Positions 24,460-32,387 of a stretch of DNA of 46,591 nucleotides are shown here, piece by piece. Under the pieces are notes generated by a model. That model searched no databases. It saw only the letters and a program-made list of their open reading frames with translations, and was not told where the DNA came from. The stretch covers positions 1 through 46,591 of the forward strand of contig NZ_LZKL01000071.1 in NCBI RefSeq assembly GCF_001668725.1, written 5' to 3'. The DNA is from Mycobacterium sp. E787 (GTDB taxonomy: Bacteria > Actinomycetota > Actinomycetes > Mycobacteriales > Mycobacteriaceae). The translations under genes and the position numbers were made by a program. Numbering within the stretch: the stretch's first letter is position 1; each line of letters starts with the position of its first letter.

Positions 24460-25155
24460 ATGCTCGCCGCCACACTCCTCACCTTCGGGGTGGTTTTCCT
24501 CGCCGAGCTCGGCGACAGGTCCCAGCTGGTCACCATGACCTATGCGCTGCGCTATCGATGGTGGGTGGTGTTGGCGGGGGTGGCGGTGGCCGCGTGCCTG
24601 GTGCACGGGGTGACGGTGTCGATCGGCCACTTTCTGGGCGCCACGCTCCCGTCGCGTCCGATGGCCTTCGCGTCGGCGATCGCTTTCCTGGCCTTCGCGG
24701 TGTGGGCCTGGCGCGCGGACGCCGGCGGCGACGAGGGAGCGCCGACCGATCGGCAACCGCGCTTCGCGCTGCTGACCGTCGTATCCACCTTCGTCCTCGC
24801 CGAGCTGAGCGACAAGACGTCGCTGGCGACGGTCACGCTCGCCAGCGACCACGATTGGACGGGCGTGTGGATCGGCTCCACGCTGGGCATGGTGCTGGCC
24901 GACGGATTGGCGATCGGTGCGGGCACGCTGCTGCATCGGCGCCTTCCGCAACAGCTGCTGCACGTCATGGCCAGCCTGCTCTTCCTGATCTTCGGGCTGT
25001 GGATGCTGCTCGACGCCGCACTGGGGTTGCGCTCGGTCGCCGTCGCGGTAACGGCGGCGGTGCTGCTGACCGCCGCGACGGTGGTGGCCGCGCAAACTCG
25101 GCGCCGGCGCAAGCAGGAGGCTGCGCCCGCCCGGCGGTTAACCGACATCGGCTAG
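24460..25155 (+). CDS. GDT1/UPF0016-family Mn2+ exporter (Rv3848 homolog)
   Basis: This 231-residue membrane protein of about six helices carries two copies of the family motif E-x-(G/S)-D-(K/R)-(T/S): ELGDRS near residue 16 and ELSDKT near 114. These acidic motifs form the Mn2+/Ca2+-H+ exchange site in the two symmetric halves. A Mn2+ riboswitch leader precedes it, which strongly supports export of Mn2+. ATG at 24460 has AAAGG 9 bases upstream, inside the region the riboswitch can mask. The basic C-terminal tail is cytoplasmic. In H37Rv the annotated gene is longer (about 302 residues, from memory), so start or end may differ. Confidence 0.88.
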   Translation: MLAATLLTFGVVFLAELGDRSQLVTMTYALRYRWWVVLAGVAVAACLVHGVTVSIGHFLGATLPSRPMAFASAIAFLAFAVWAWRADAGGDEGAPTDRQPRFALLTVVSTFVLAELSDKTSLATVTLASDHDWTGVWIGSTLGMVLADGLAIGAGTLLHRRLPQQLLHVMASLLFLIFGLWMLLDAALGLRSVAVAVTAAVLLTAATVVAAQTRRRRKQEAAPARRLTDIG

Positions 25156-25201
25156 AGTGCCGTCGGCACCCCCCTTCTTCCCGCCGTCTCGACCCGACGT
25201 C

Positions 25202-25224
25202 GCCCCCGGGGTATCTCCGGGGGC
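25202..25224 (+). terminator. Hairpin after the Mn exporter gene
   Basis: GCCCCCGG and CCGGGGGC form a perfect 8-pair stem with a seven-base loop, 46 bases past the exporter stop. There is no T tract. It probably ends the riboswitch-controlled transcript before the espR promoter region. Confidence 0.5.
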
Positions 25225-25609
25225 CATTAAGTGCACCCCGAGCCCGTTTTCCGGGCGTGTCTCCGACCTGACAGCAAATGTTGTCGCGGACAGCCGTTCG
25301 TTGCCTGCCAGTTGCGGTGCAAGTGCCCAGCATCCTCCCCCGAATCGAGGCGCCTTTCCTGATCCCAGTCGCCCGCCACCCTCGCGGTGAACCCGGATTC
25401 TGCGGATAACCTGTGAAGTTGGCCGATTTAGTGGACACCTCAGCGAATTAGTTAGACGCTCGTTCAGTGGGTATTCGGCAGTCGCCAGCAACGTCGGCCC
25501 CGAACCACAGCGGGTTTGCACCTGGTTGCGGACCCGATCCGTCGCTACCATTGTCAGCAAATACACCTCGGCAACAGTTCACTTCTACAGCCCAGTGGAG
25601 GTCATATCG
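25225..25609. promoter_or_regulatory. Long espR upstream region
   Basis: This gap of about 385 bases has no convincing gene. Its last 220 bases are visibly more A/T-rich than the surroundings, for example TTTAGTGGACA and GCGAATTAGTTAGACG around 25427-25455. Such a stretch suits EspR or Lsr2 binding and autoregulation. No single defined operator could be identified by eye. Confidence 0.4.
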
Positions 25610-26008
25610 ATGAGCACGACGTTCGCCGCCCGCCTCAACCGCTTGTTCGACACGGTGTATCCACCGGGGCGCGGGCCGCACACCTCGGCGGAGGTGATCG
25701 CGGCGCTCAAGGCGGAGGGCATCACGATGTCGGCTCCCTACCTGTCCCAGCTACGTTCGGGCAACCGCACCAACCCGTCGTCGGCGACCATGGCCGCCTT
25801 GGCCAACTTCTTCCGCATCAAGCCGGCGTACTTCACCGACGACGAGTACTACGAAAAGCTCGACAAGGAGTTGTCCTGGCTGGCGACGATGCGCGATGAC
25901 GGCGTGCGCCGCATTGCCGTGGCCGCCGTCGGATTGTCTCCCCAGGCGCAGCAGGACGTCGTGGAGCGGGTCAACGAGCTCCGCCGGGTCGAGCGCCTCG
26001 ACGCCTAG
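25610..26008 (+). CDS. espR: Nucleoid-associated regulator EspR
   Basis: EspR is an architectural DNA-binding protein that controls espACD (ESX-1 secretion) and many wall genes in M. tuberculosis. The protein here is 132 residues, the same length. It has an atypical N-terminal helix-turn-helix (ITMSAPYLSQLRSGNRTNPS, about 37-56) and a C-terminal dimerisation helix (SPQAQQDVVERVNELRRVE). ATG at 25610 follows GTGGAGG; the frame is open further upstream but that part is not conserved. The long A/T-richer upstream region fits self-binding. Confidence 0.94.
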   Translation: MSTTFAARLNRLFDTVYPPGRGPHTSAEVIAALKAEGITMSAPYLSQLRSGNRTNPSSATMAALANFFRIKPAYFTDDEYYEKLDKELSWLATMRDDGVRRIAVAAVGLSPQAQQDVVERVNELRRVERLDA

Positions 26009-26106
26009 CTTGCCCGCCCCCACCTGACCGGCTGCCTTCGGTGCATTCCGATTAGGGTTGGCTCTCGGAGAGCGATCGTCCACGAGAGACCGGGAGGCGG
26101 CCGGGA

Positions 26107-26763
26107 ATGGGCCTGTTCCGCAAGCGAAAGAGCCGCGCGACGCGTCGGGCGGAAGCCCGCGCGATCAAGGCCCGCGCCAAGCTCGAGGCCAAGCTGGCCG
26201 CCAAAAACGATGCTCGCCGGCTCAAGGCCGATCGGCGCGCCGCCGAAAAGGCTCTCAACGCGCAGATCAAGTCGCAGCGGGACAGCGACCGGACGGCCCT
26301 GAAGGTCGCCGAGGCCGAGCTCAAGGCGGCGAAGGAGGGCAAGTTGCTGTCGCCGACACGGATTCGCCGGGCGCTGACGGTGTCTCGGCTGCTGGCCCCG
26401 GTCCTCACGCCGTTGATCTATCGCGGCGCCATGGCCGCCCGCGCGGCGATCGACCAGCGGCGCGCGGACCAGCTCGGCGTTCCGCTCGCCCAGATCGGCC
26501 AGTTCTCCGGGCACGGCGCCCAGCTGTCGGCCCGGATCGCCGGGGCGGAGAAGTCGTTGCGGGTCGTGCAGGAGAAAAAGCCCAAGGACGCCGAGACCAA
26601 GCAGTTCGCCGCCGCCATCAGCGAACGGCTCGCCGACCTGGCGGCGGCCGTGACCGCCGCGGAGAACATGCCGGCCGCGCGCCGCCGGGCGGCACACGCC
26701 GCGATCACGTCGCAGCTCGACGGTATCGAGGCGGACCTGATGGCCCGCCTCGGATTGACGTGA
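26107..26763 (+). CDS. Basic coiled-coil protein, DUF6474-like (Rv3850 ortholog)
   Basis: This 218-residue protein has an extremely Lys/Arg/Ala-rich N-terminal half (GLFRKRKSRATRRAEARAIK start) that should form a long coiled coil up to about residue 80. A short hydrophobic stretch (LLAPVLTPLIYRGAMAAR) follows, then a helical C-terminus. The length equals Rv3850. The high charge suggests binding to nucleic acid or membrane surface, but nothing is proven. It precedes the YcnI gene with a GTGA overlap, so these genes form one transcript. Confidence 0.83.
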   Translation: MGLFRKRKSRATRRAEARAIKARAKLEAKLAAKNDARRLKADRRAAEKALNAQIKSQRDSDRTALKVAEAELKAAKEGKLLSPTRIRRALTVSRLLAPVLTPLIYRGAMAARAAIDQRRADQLGVPLAQIGQFSGHGAQLSARIAGAEKSLRVVQEKKPKDAETKQFAAAISERLADLAAAVTAAENMPAARRRAAHAAITSQLDGIEADLMARLGLT

Positions 26764-27392
26764 CCGCCGTACGCGTCCTGATCGCGGCCGTCGCGCTGTA
26801 TCTCGGTTCGGCGCTGGGCATCCCGACGGCATGGGCGCACGTGCACGCCACCAGCGACAACCCCGTGCGCGGCGCCATGGCCATCGTCACCTTCCAGGTA
26901 CCCAACGAGTCCAACACCGGCGCGGCGACCACCGCGCTGAGTGTCGGCCTGCCCAACGTCGCCGCGGCCAGCACCGAAGCCATGCCCGGGTGGACGGCCA
27001 AGCTCGACCGTGACGCGGCGTCCGGCAGCGTTCGCTCGGTGACCTGGACGGCCGCGCCGAACGGCGGGATCGGGGTGGATCAATTCGGGCTGTTCCGGGT
27101 AGCGGTGCAGTTGCCCGACACCGAGACGGTGAGCTTCCCGGCCACGCAGACCTATTCCGACGGGACCGTCGTGAAGTGGGACCAGCCGCCGTCGCCCGGC
27201 GGCGGCGAGCCGGAACACCCGGCGCCGGCGCTGACCCTCACCGCGGGGGGCGGGGCGCCGCATGAGCACCATCCCGGCGGCGGCGCGCAATCACCGAAGC
27301 CGCCGGACAACACCGCCCGTCTACTGGGCGGGGCTGCGCTGGTGGTGGCCGCCCTCGGCATCGCGCTGGTGCTGTTGCGCCGACGCGGATGA
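26760..27392 (+). CDS. YcnI-family (DUF1775) copper-binding exported protein
   Basis: This 210-residue exported protein has a signal peptide ending AWA (residue 26), so the mature protein starts with His27-Val-His29. YcnI proteins bind Cu(II) through this N-terminal histidine brace. The DUF1775 domain follows, with the conserved KWDQPP segment near residue 140. A His-rich linker (HEHHPGGG) and a C-terminal transmembrane helix come last. GTG at 26760 overlaps the preceding stop (GTGA), and its own end overlaps the copC start (ATGA). Together with CopC it forms a copper acquisition or tolerance unit. H37Rv has only the short Rv3851 at this place. Confidence 0.87.
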   Translation: MTAVRVLIAAVALYLGSALGIPTAWAHVHATSDNPVRGAMAIVTFQVPNESNTGAATTALSVGLPNVAAASTEAMPGWTAKLDRDAASGSVRSVTWTAAPNGGIGVDQFGLFRVAVQLPDTETVSFPATQTYSDGTVVKWDQPPSPGGGEPEHPAPALTLTAGGGAPHEHHPGGGAQSPKPPDNTARLLGGAALVVAALGIALVLLRRRG

Positions 27393-27901
27393 GGCGCGTC
27401 CCGGTCGCCGCGGCGGCGGGCCTGCTGCTGGCCGCGATGGTGTCGGCCGCGATCCTGCACGCACAACCGGCGTGGGCACATGCCGCGCGGGTTTCCACCG
27501 ACCCCGCCGACAACGCGGTCCTCACCACCGGTCCCGACCGGGTCAGCGCGACCTTCAACGAGAGGCTGCAGACCACGTTCGCCGCCATGACGGTCGTGGG
27601 GCCCGACGCCAACGTGTGGTCGGCCGGGGCGCCGACGGTGCAGGGCGCGATCGTCGGCGTGGCCCTGCGCCCCCTCGGCCCGGCCGGCACCTACACGGTG
27701 AACTACCGCGTCACGTCGGCGGACGGCCACGTGGTGTCGGGGTCCTGGTCGTTTCGGCTGACGGTCCCGGGCACCGGAACCCCCGGACCGCCGGCCGCCG
27801 GGCCCGGCGGGGACGGCGGCGTCCCGGTCTGGCCGTTTGCGGTGGTGGCGGTGGCGCTGGTCGCCGGGGGCGGCTGGTGGGCGCTGCGGCGCAGGCCCTG
27901 A
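27389..27901 (+). CDS. copC: CopC-family periplasmic copper-binding protein
   Basis: This 170-residue protein has a signal peptide ending AWA at residue 30, exposing His31 as the new N-terminus. The CopC domain then runs to about residue 125. The Asp112-Gly-His114 motif (SADGHVVSGSW) together with the N-terminal His makes the Cu(II)-only histidine-brace site. No Met-rich Cu(I) site is visible. A Pro/Gly linker and C-terminal membrane helix anchor it. Its ATG overlaps the YcnI stop. No copD-type partner is fused or adjacent. Confidence 0.86.
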   Translation: MRRVPVAAAAGLLLAAMVSAAILHAQPAWAHAARVSTDPADNAVLTTGPDRVSATFNERLQTTFAAMTVVGPDANVWSAGAPTVQGAIVGVALRPLGPAGTYTVNYRVTSADGHVVSGSWSFRLTVPGTGTPGPPAAGPGGDGGVPVWPFAVVAVALVAGGGWWALRRRP

Positions 27902-28001
27902 GCGCCCCGGTCGCCGGGAGCCCGCCGCGCCTCCTGGCATGATGGGACGCGAGGAAACGGCGCGCGAGACGCACCCGAGACAGCTGCAAAGGAGCGGCCG
28001 C

Positions 28002-28457
28002 ATGGCAGACCCGCAGGACCAACCCGACCGCGAGCCCGACGGCCCACCGCCCCCGCCGGAGAAGAAACCTCCCGGCGAGGCCGCCAAGAAGGCCGCCAAA
28101 GCGCCCGCCAAGAAGGCACCTGCGAAGAAGGCCCCCGCCAAAAAGGCGCCCGCCAAGAAGGCCCCGGCCAAAAAAGCGCCCGCCAAGAAGGCGCCGGCCA
28201 AGAGCCCTGCGCCCGCGCCCCCCAGACCCGCCGAGCCGCCGCTGGGTATCCAGCAACGCATCGAAACCAACGGTGAGCTCGCCGCGGCCGCCAAAGACGC
28301 TGCCGCACAAGCCAAATCGACCGTCGATGCCGCGCCCAACCCGGTCTCACCCGAGGTCGCGCCGGCGGCATCCGGGCAGTCGCCGGTGCCGCTGATCGTC
28401 GCGGTGGCGCTCAGCCTGTTGGCGATCGTGCTGATCCGGCAGCTGCGGCGCCGCTGA
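28002..28457 (+). CDS. hns: Histone-like, membrane-anchored protein Hns (Rv3852 ortholog)
   Basis: This 151-residue protein has an acidic/Pro-rich start, then a Lys/Ala/Pro array resembling histone H1 tails (six AKKAP units, residues 36-65). A conserved [20 protein letters not shown] helix follows, then a C-terminal transmembrane helix ending RQLRRR. Rv3852 of M. tuberculosis is 134 residues; here the repeat array is longer. Roles in DNA binding, bridging and membrane tethering have been proposed for the family. ATG at 28002 follows AAAGGAG. It is followed by rraA with a 1-base gap. Confidence 0.9.
   Translation: MADPQDQPDREPDGPPPPPEKKPPGEAAKKAAKAPAKKAPAKKAPAKKAPAKKAPAKKAPAKKAPAKSPAPAPPRPAEPPLGIQQRIETNGELAAAAKDAAAQAKSTVDAAPNPVSPEVAPAASGQSPVPLIVAVALSLLAIVLIRQLRRR
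28107..28196 (+). repeat. 15-base tandem repeat coding AKKAP units in hns
   Basis: Six in-frame 15-base units of the type GCC-AAG-AAG-GCC-CCC differ only at third positions. They encode Ala-Lys-Lys-Ala-Pro. Such arrays change copy number by slippage and probably differ between strains. Confidence 0.85.
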
Positions 28458-28458
28458 G

Positions 28459-28947
28459 GTGGCCGTGCCGTTCCGGCCGACCGCCGACCTCGTCGACGAC
28501 ATCGGCCCCGACGTACGCAGCTGCGACCTCCAATTCCGTCAGTTCGGCGGCCGCCCCGAATTCGCCGGTCCGATCAGCACGGTGCGCTGCTTCCAGGACA
28601 ACGCGCTGCTGAAATCGGTGCTCTCGGGCCCCGGCGACGGCGGCGTGCTGGTGATCGACGGCGCCGGCTCGCTGCACACCGCGCTCGTCGGGGACGTCAT
28701 CGCCGAATTGGCCCGATCCAACGGCTGGGCGGGAGTGATCGTCAACGGTGCGGTGCGTGACGCCGCCGCGCTGCGCGGCATCGAGATCGGCATCAAGGCG
28801 CTGGGCACCAACCCGCGCAAGAGCAGCAAGACCGGCTCCGGCGAGCGCGACGTCGAGATCAGGCTGGGCGGCGTCAGTTTCGTGCCCGGCGAGATCGCCT
28901 ACAGCGACGACGACGGCATCGTCGTCGTGCCGTCCGTCAACCCCTAA
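28459..28947 (+). CDS. rraA: RraA-family protein (Rv3853 ortholog; formerly called MenG)
   Basis: This 162-residue protein has the RraA fold, with [20 protein letters not shown] followed by AVRDAAAL; the Arg and Asp here are the 4-hydroxy-4-methyl-2-oxoglutarate aldolase/oxaloacetate decarboxylase residues. In other bacteria RraA inhibits RNase E. It was once misnamed MenG (demethylmenaquinone methyltransferase). GTG at 28459 starts 1 base after hns. Its stop overlaps the stop of convergent ethA by two bases. Confidence 0.88.
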   Translation: MAVPFRPTADLVDDIGPDVRSCDLQFRQFGGRPEFAGPISTVRCFQDNALLKSVLSGPGDGGVLVIDGAGSLHTALVGDVIAELARSNGWAGVIVNGAVRDAAALRGIEIGIKALGTNPRKSSKTGSGERDVEIRLGGVSFVPGEIAYSDDDGIVVVPSVNP

Positions 28948-30413
28948 GCGGCAACCGCCGCACGCTTTTTCGCGAACCGCAACCCCTCGTCGGCGATCTT
29001 GCCGCGCCGGATCAACTGGATGTCGCGCAGGTAGTTCTGGTTCAGCCGCCACGGCTTGCGTGAGCCCTGCTTGGGCAGCTCGTCGAGCGAGCGCAGCACG
29101 TATCCGGGCGTGAATTCCATGAACGGGCGTTCGTCGACCTCCGAGCCGGGGTGGTCGACCACGACCGTCTCAAAGTCGTTGTCGTCCATGTAGTTCAGCA
29201 GGCGGCACGCGAACTCCGAGACGAGGTCGGCCTTCAGCGTCCAGGAAGCGTTGGTGTACCCGACCGTGTAGACCATGTTCGGCAGCCCGGACAACATCAT
29301 GCCCTTGTAGGCCATCGTCTTGGTCAGGTCCACCTGCTGCCCGTCGACGGTGACCGTCGCGCCGCCGAACAGTTGAAGGTTCAATCCCGTTGCGGTGACG
29401 ATGATGTCGGCCGGAACCTCCCGGCCTGAGGCCAGCCGGATGCCGGTGGGCGTGAACCGGTCGATCGTGTCGGTGACCACGTCGGCCTTGCCGTGCCGGA
29501 TGGCGCGGAACAGGTCGCCGCTGGGCACCAGGCACAGCCGCTGGTCCCACGGATTGTAGTGCGGGCCAAAGTCTTTCTCGACGTCGTAGCCCTCGGGAAG
29601 CTGGCGCTGCACGTAGCTCAGCAGGATCTTGCGCATCCGCTTCGGCCACTTCTGGCAGGCGCCGTACAGCGCGGCCTGGCGCAGCACGTTCTTCCAGCGG
29701 ATCGCGAAGTAGGCCATGTTGTCGGGCAGCCAGCGGTTGAGCTGCTCGGCCAGCTTGTCCCGCTTGGGCTGCGAGACGATGTAGGTCGGCGATCGCTGCA
29801 GCATCGTCACGTGCCCCGCACCCGATTCCGCCAGGGCGGGAATCAACGTGACCGCGGTCGCGCCACTGCCGATGACGACAACGTTCTTGCCGGCGTAATC
29901 CAGGTCCTCCGGCCAGTGCTGCGGGTGGATGATCGGGCCCGCGAAATCCTCCGAGCCGGCGAACGTCGGCGCGTAGCCCTGCTCGTAGTTGTAGTAGCCG
30001 CTGCACAGGAACAGGAATGTGCAGGTGAGTGTGGTTGGGGTGCCGTTGTTTTCGATCTGCAGGGTCCAGCGGTTTTCCGCATTCGACCAGTCGGCGCTCA
30101 CCACCCGCTGGTTGAGCCGGATGTGCTTGTCGATGCCGTACATCGCCGCAGTGCCCTTGACGTAGTCGAGAATCGGGCCGCCGTCGGCGATGGCCTGGCG
30201 CTCGGTCCACGGGCGGAACCTGAAGCCCAGCGTGTACATGTCCGAGTCGGACCGGATGCCGGGGTAGCGGAACAGGTCCCAGGTGCCGCCCATCGCCGCC
30301 CGCTTCTCGAGGATGGCGTAGCTCTTGGTCGGGCAGCGGTCCTGCAGGTGCCAGGCCGCGCTCACGCCGGAGATGCCGGCGCCCACGATGACGACGTCGA
30401 GGTGCTCAGTCAT
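28944..30413 (-). CDS. ethA: Baeyer-Villiger monooxygenase EthA (ethionamide activator)
   Basis: EthA is an FAD- and NADPH-dependent Baeyer-Villiger monooxygenase that oxidises ketones to esters and activates the prodrug ethionamide in M. tuberculosis. The 489 residues match Rv3854c in length. The FAD motif is VIVGAGISG (about 9-17). The BVMO fingerprint region is [17 protein letters not shown], and the NADPH motif is [12 protein letters not shown] at 30413 is the canonical start. The gene is divergent from ethR across a 78-base operator region. No frameshift or stop is present, so ethionamide activation is expected to be possible. Confidence 0.95.
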   Translation of the reverse strand: MTEHLDVVIVGAGISGVSAAWHLQDRCPTKSYAILEKRAAMGGTWDLFRYPGIRSDSDMYTLGFRFRPWTERQAIADGGPILDYVKGTAAMYGIDKHIRLNQRVVSADWSNAENRWTLQIENNGTPTTLTCTFLFLCSGYYNYEQGYAPTFAGSEDFAGPIIHPQHWPEDLDYAGKNVVVIGSGATAVTLIPALAESGAGHVTMLQRSPTYIVSQPKRDKLAEQLNRWLPDNMAYFAIRWKNVLRQAALYGACQKWPKRMRKILLSYVQRQLPEGYDVEKDFGPHYNPWDQRLCLVPSGDLFRAIRHGKADVVTDTIDRFTPTGIRLASGREVPADIIVTATGLNLQLFGGATVTVDGQQVDLTKTMAYKGMMLSGLPNMVYTVGYTNASWTLKADLVSEFACRLLNYMDDNDFETVVVDHPGSEVDERPFMEFTPGYVLRSLDELPKQGSRKPWRLNQNYLRDIQLIRRGKIADEGLRFAKKRAAVAA

Positions 30414-30420
30414 GTGGCCC

Positions 30421-30476
30421 ACGCTATCAACGCAGTGTCGAACGAGTCAACGGGCTGTCGAAACTTTCAACAACGT
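30421..30476. promoter_or_regulatory. EthR operator between ethA and ethR
   Basis: The 78-base gap holds TCAAC at 30427, 30447 and 30467 and TGTCGA at 30436 and 30456, each spaced exactly 20 bases. This periodic layout matches the M. tuberculosis EthR operator, where several EthR dimers bind cooperatively. It should repress ethA and overlap the ethR promoter. Confidence 0.85.
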
Positions 30477-30491
30477 GTAAAGTAACGTGCC

Positions 30492-31133
30492 GTGACGACC
30501 GCCGGCCCTACTCGCGCCCTTCGCGGCCGCCGCGCACTGCGCCCCTCCGGTGACGACCGCGAGCAGGCGATCCTCGCCACCGCCGAGCGACTGCTGGAAG
30601 AGCGTGGTTTTGCCGGCATCTCCGTCGACGACCTCGCCAAGGGCGCCGGCCTGTCCCGGCCGACCTTCTACTTCTATTTCAAGTCCAAGGAAGCGGTGCT
30701 GCTGTCGCTGCTGGAACCGGTCATCGCGCGGGCCGACTCCGAGTTCGACGGCGCGGTGCAGCGCCTGCCGGAGGACCCGCGTCGCGTGTGGCGCAACGGC
30801 ATCAAGGCGTTCTACCGCGCGTTCAGCTCGCACCGCACGCTGGCCCGCGCCGCCACAGAGGCGCTGGCCACCAGCTCCGAGCTCCGCGCGGTGTGGCTGG
30901 GATTCATGCAGAAGTGGATCGACCAAACCGCGGCCATGATCACGGCCGAACGCGCGCGCGGCGCCGCCCCGGAGACCATCCCGGCCGCCGACCTGGCGAC
31001 GTCGCTGAACCAGATGAACGAACGCACGATGATGGCCGCGCTCGCGGCCGAGGCCCCGGCGGTCGACGAGGACCGGGTCGTCGACACCCTCACGCACATC
31101 TGGGTCACCAGCATCTACGGCGAATCGGGCTAG
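30492..31133 (+). CDS. ethR: TetR-family repressor EthR
   Basis: EthR represses ethA by cooperative binding to the intergenic operator. The 213 residues have the TetR helix-turn-helix at about 45-70 (LSRPTFYFYFKSKEAV) and a large hydrophobic ligand tunnel domain. Trp and Phe residues (VWLGFMQKWIDQ) line it in known structures. GTG at 30492 matches the family start with a short Arg-rich N-terminus. It is divergent from ethA and followed by dinB3 after 30 bases. Confidence 0.94.
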   Translation: MTTAGPTRALRGRRALRPSGDDREQAILATAERLLEERGFAGISVDDLAKGAGLSRPTFYFYFKSKEAVLLSLLEPVIARADSEFDGAVQRLPEDPRRVWRNGIKAFYRAFSSHRTLARAATEALATSSELRAVWLGFMQKWIDQTAAMITAERARGAAPETIPAADLATSLNQMNERTMMAALAAEAPAVDEDRVVDTLTHIWVTSIYGESG

Positions 31134-31151
31134 GCTGTCGCAGCCGCATGG

Positions 31152-31163
31152 GAACATACGTTC
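31152..31163. promoter_or_regulatory. SOS/LexA-like box abutting the dinB3 start codon
   Basis: GAACATACGTTC has the GAAC-N4-GTTC core of the mycobacterial LexA box TCGAAC-N4-GTTCGA. One outer base pair is partly kept (GTTCG on the right), so 9 of 12 defined positions match. It ends exactly one base before the GTG at 31164. LexA bound here would block transcription or translation of dinB3. Confidence 0.5.
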
Positions 31164-32357
31164 GTGCGGTGTGAAGCGTCCATCCTGCACGCGGACCTGG
31201 ATTCGTTCTATGCGTCCGTCGAACAGCGCGACGACCCGACCCTGCGGGGGCGTCCGGTGATCGTCGGCGGCGGGGTCGTGCTGGCCGCCAGCTACGAGGC
31301 CAAGGCCTACGGCGTGCGCACCGCGATGGGCGGCGCGCAGGCCCGCCGCCTGTGCCCGTCCGCCGTGGTGGTGCCGCCGCGGATGAACGCCTACTCCCGC
31401 GCCAGCGACGCCGTGTTCGAGGTCTTCCGCGACTGCACCCCGATCGTGGAGGCGCTGTCGGTGGACGAAGCCTTCCTCGATGTCGGCGGCCTGCACCGGG
31501 TCTCCGGCACGCCGGTACGGATCGCGGAACGGCTGCGCGCCGACGTGCGCGACCGCGTCGGCCTGCCCATCACCGTCGGCATCGCCCGGACTAAGTTCCT
31601 CGCCAAGGTCGCCAGCCGGGAAGCCAAGCCCGACGGGCTGCTGCTGGTGCCGCCCGACCAGGAGTTGGCGTTCCTGCGTCCGCTGCCGGTGCGCCGGCTT
31701 TGGGGCGTGGGCGCGAAGACCGCCGAGAGGCTGCACGCGCACGGCATCACGACCGTCGCGGACGTCGCCGAGCTCAGCGAGTCGACGCTCGCCTCGATGC
31801 TGGGCGGGGCGATGGGCCGCCAGCTGTATGCGCTGTCGCGCAACATCGACCGCCGCCGGGTGAACACCGGCGTGCGCCGCCGCTCCGTGGGCGCGCAGCG
31901 GGCGCTGGGCCGCGCCGGCAACCGCATGTCGGCGGCCGAGGTCGACGCGGTGGTGGTGAACCTGATCGACCGCATCACCGCCCGGATGCGCGCCGCCGGG
32001 CGCACCGGTCGCACGGTGGTGCTGCGGCTGCGCTTCGACGACTTCGGCCGGGCGACCCGGTCACACACTCTGCCGTGGGCCACCTCGTCGACACAGCCGA
32101 TCCTGGCCGCCGCGCGGCAGCTCGTCGCGTCCGCGGCGCCCCTCATCGCGGAGCGCGGCCTGACCCTGGTCGGCTTCGCGGTGTCGGGCATCGACCGCAG
32201 CGGCGCGCAGCAATTGATGCTTCCGTTCGGTGGGGGTAGGCCGACCGTCGATGAGGCAATCGATCAAGTGCGCCGTCGCTACGGCAGATCCGCCCTCACG
32301 CCGGCGGTGTTGGTCGGCAGGGACCCGGGCTTCGAGATGCCGCACCTCCCCGACTGA
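31164..32357 (+). CDS. dinB3: Y-family DNA polymerase IV, DinB3-type
   Basis: This is a translesion polymerase of 397 residues. Catalytic Asp11 (HADLDSFYASVE) and Asp101-Glu102 (SVDEAFLD) bind the two metals. The PITVGIARTKFLAKVAS region is typical of Pol IV, followed by thumb and little-finger domains. Near the C-terminus, QQLMLPF is a beta-clamp binding motif. The place next to ethA/ethR matches M. smegmatis dinB3 (MSMEG_6443, from memory); H37Rv has only dinB1 and dinB2 and lacks this gene. GTG at 31164 is the start because the family sequence begins 6 residues later. An SOS-like box stands directly in front. Confidence 0.88.
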   Translation: MRCEASILHADLDSFYASVEQRDDPTLRGRPVIVGGGVVLAASYEAKAYGVRTAMGGAQARRLCPSAVVVPPRMNAYSRASDAVFEVFRDCTPIVEALSVDEAFLDVGGLHRVSGTPVRIAERLRADVRDRVGLPITVGIARTKFLAKVASREAKPDGLLLVPPDQELAFLRPLPVRRLWGVGAKTAERLHAHGITTVADVAELSESTLASMLGGAMGRQLYALSRNIDRRRVNTGVRRRSVGAQRALGRAGNRMSAAEVDAVVVNLIDRITARMRAAGRTGRTVVLRLRFDDFGRATRSHTLPWATSSTQPILAAARQLVASAAPLIAERGLTLVGFAVSGIDRSGAQQLMLPFGGGRPTVDEAIDQVRRRYGRSALTPAVLVGRDPGFEMPHLPD

Positions 32358-32387
32358 CGCAGCCGCACCCGGTCCAGCACGCCCGCG

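Noticed and set aside
25157..25390. 77-codon frame after the Mn exporter gene
   Set aside because: Runs through a terminator hairpin and is Pro/Ser-rich with no resemblance to a protein family.
28107..28196. CRISPR-like array
   Set aside because: The repeats are 15-base in-frame codon units without spacers, part of hns.
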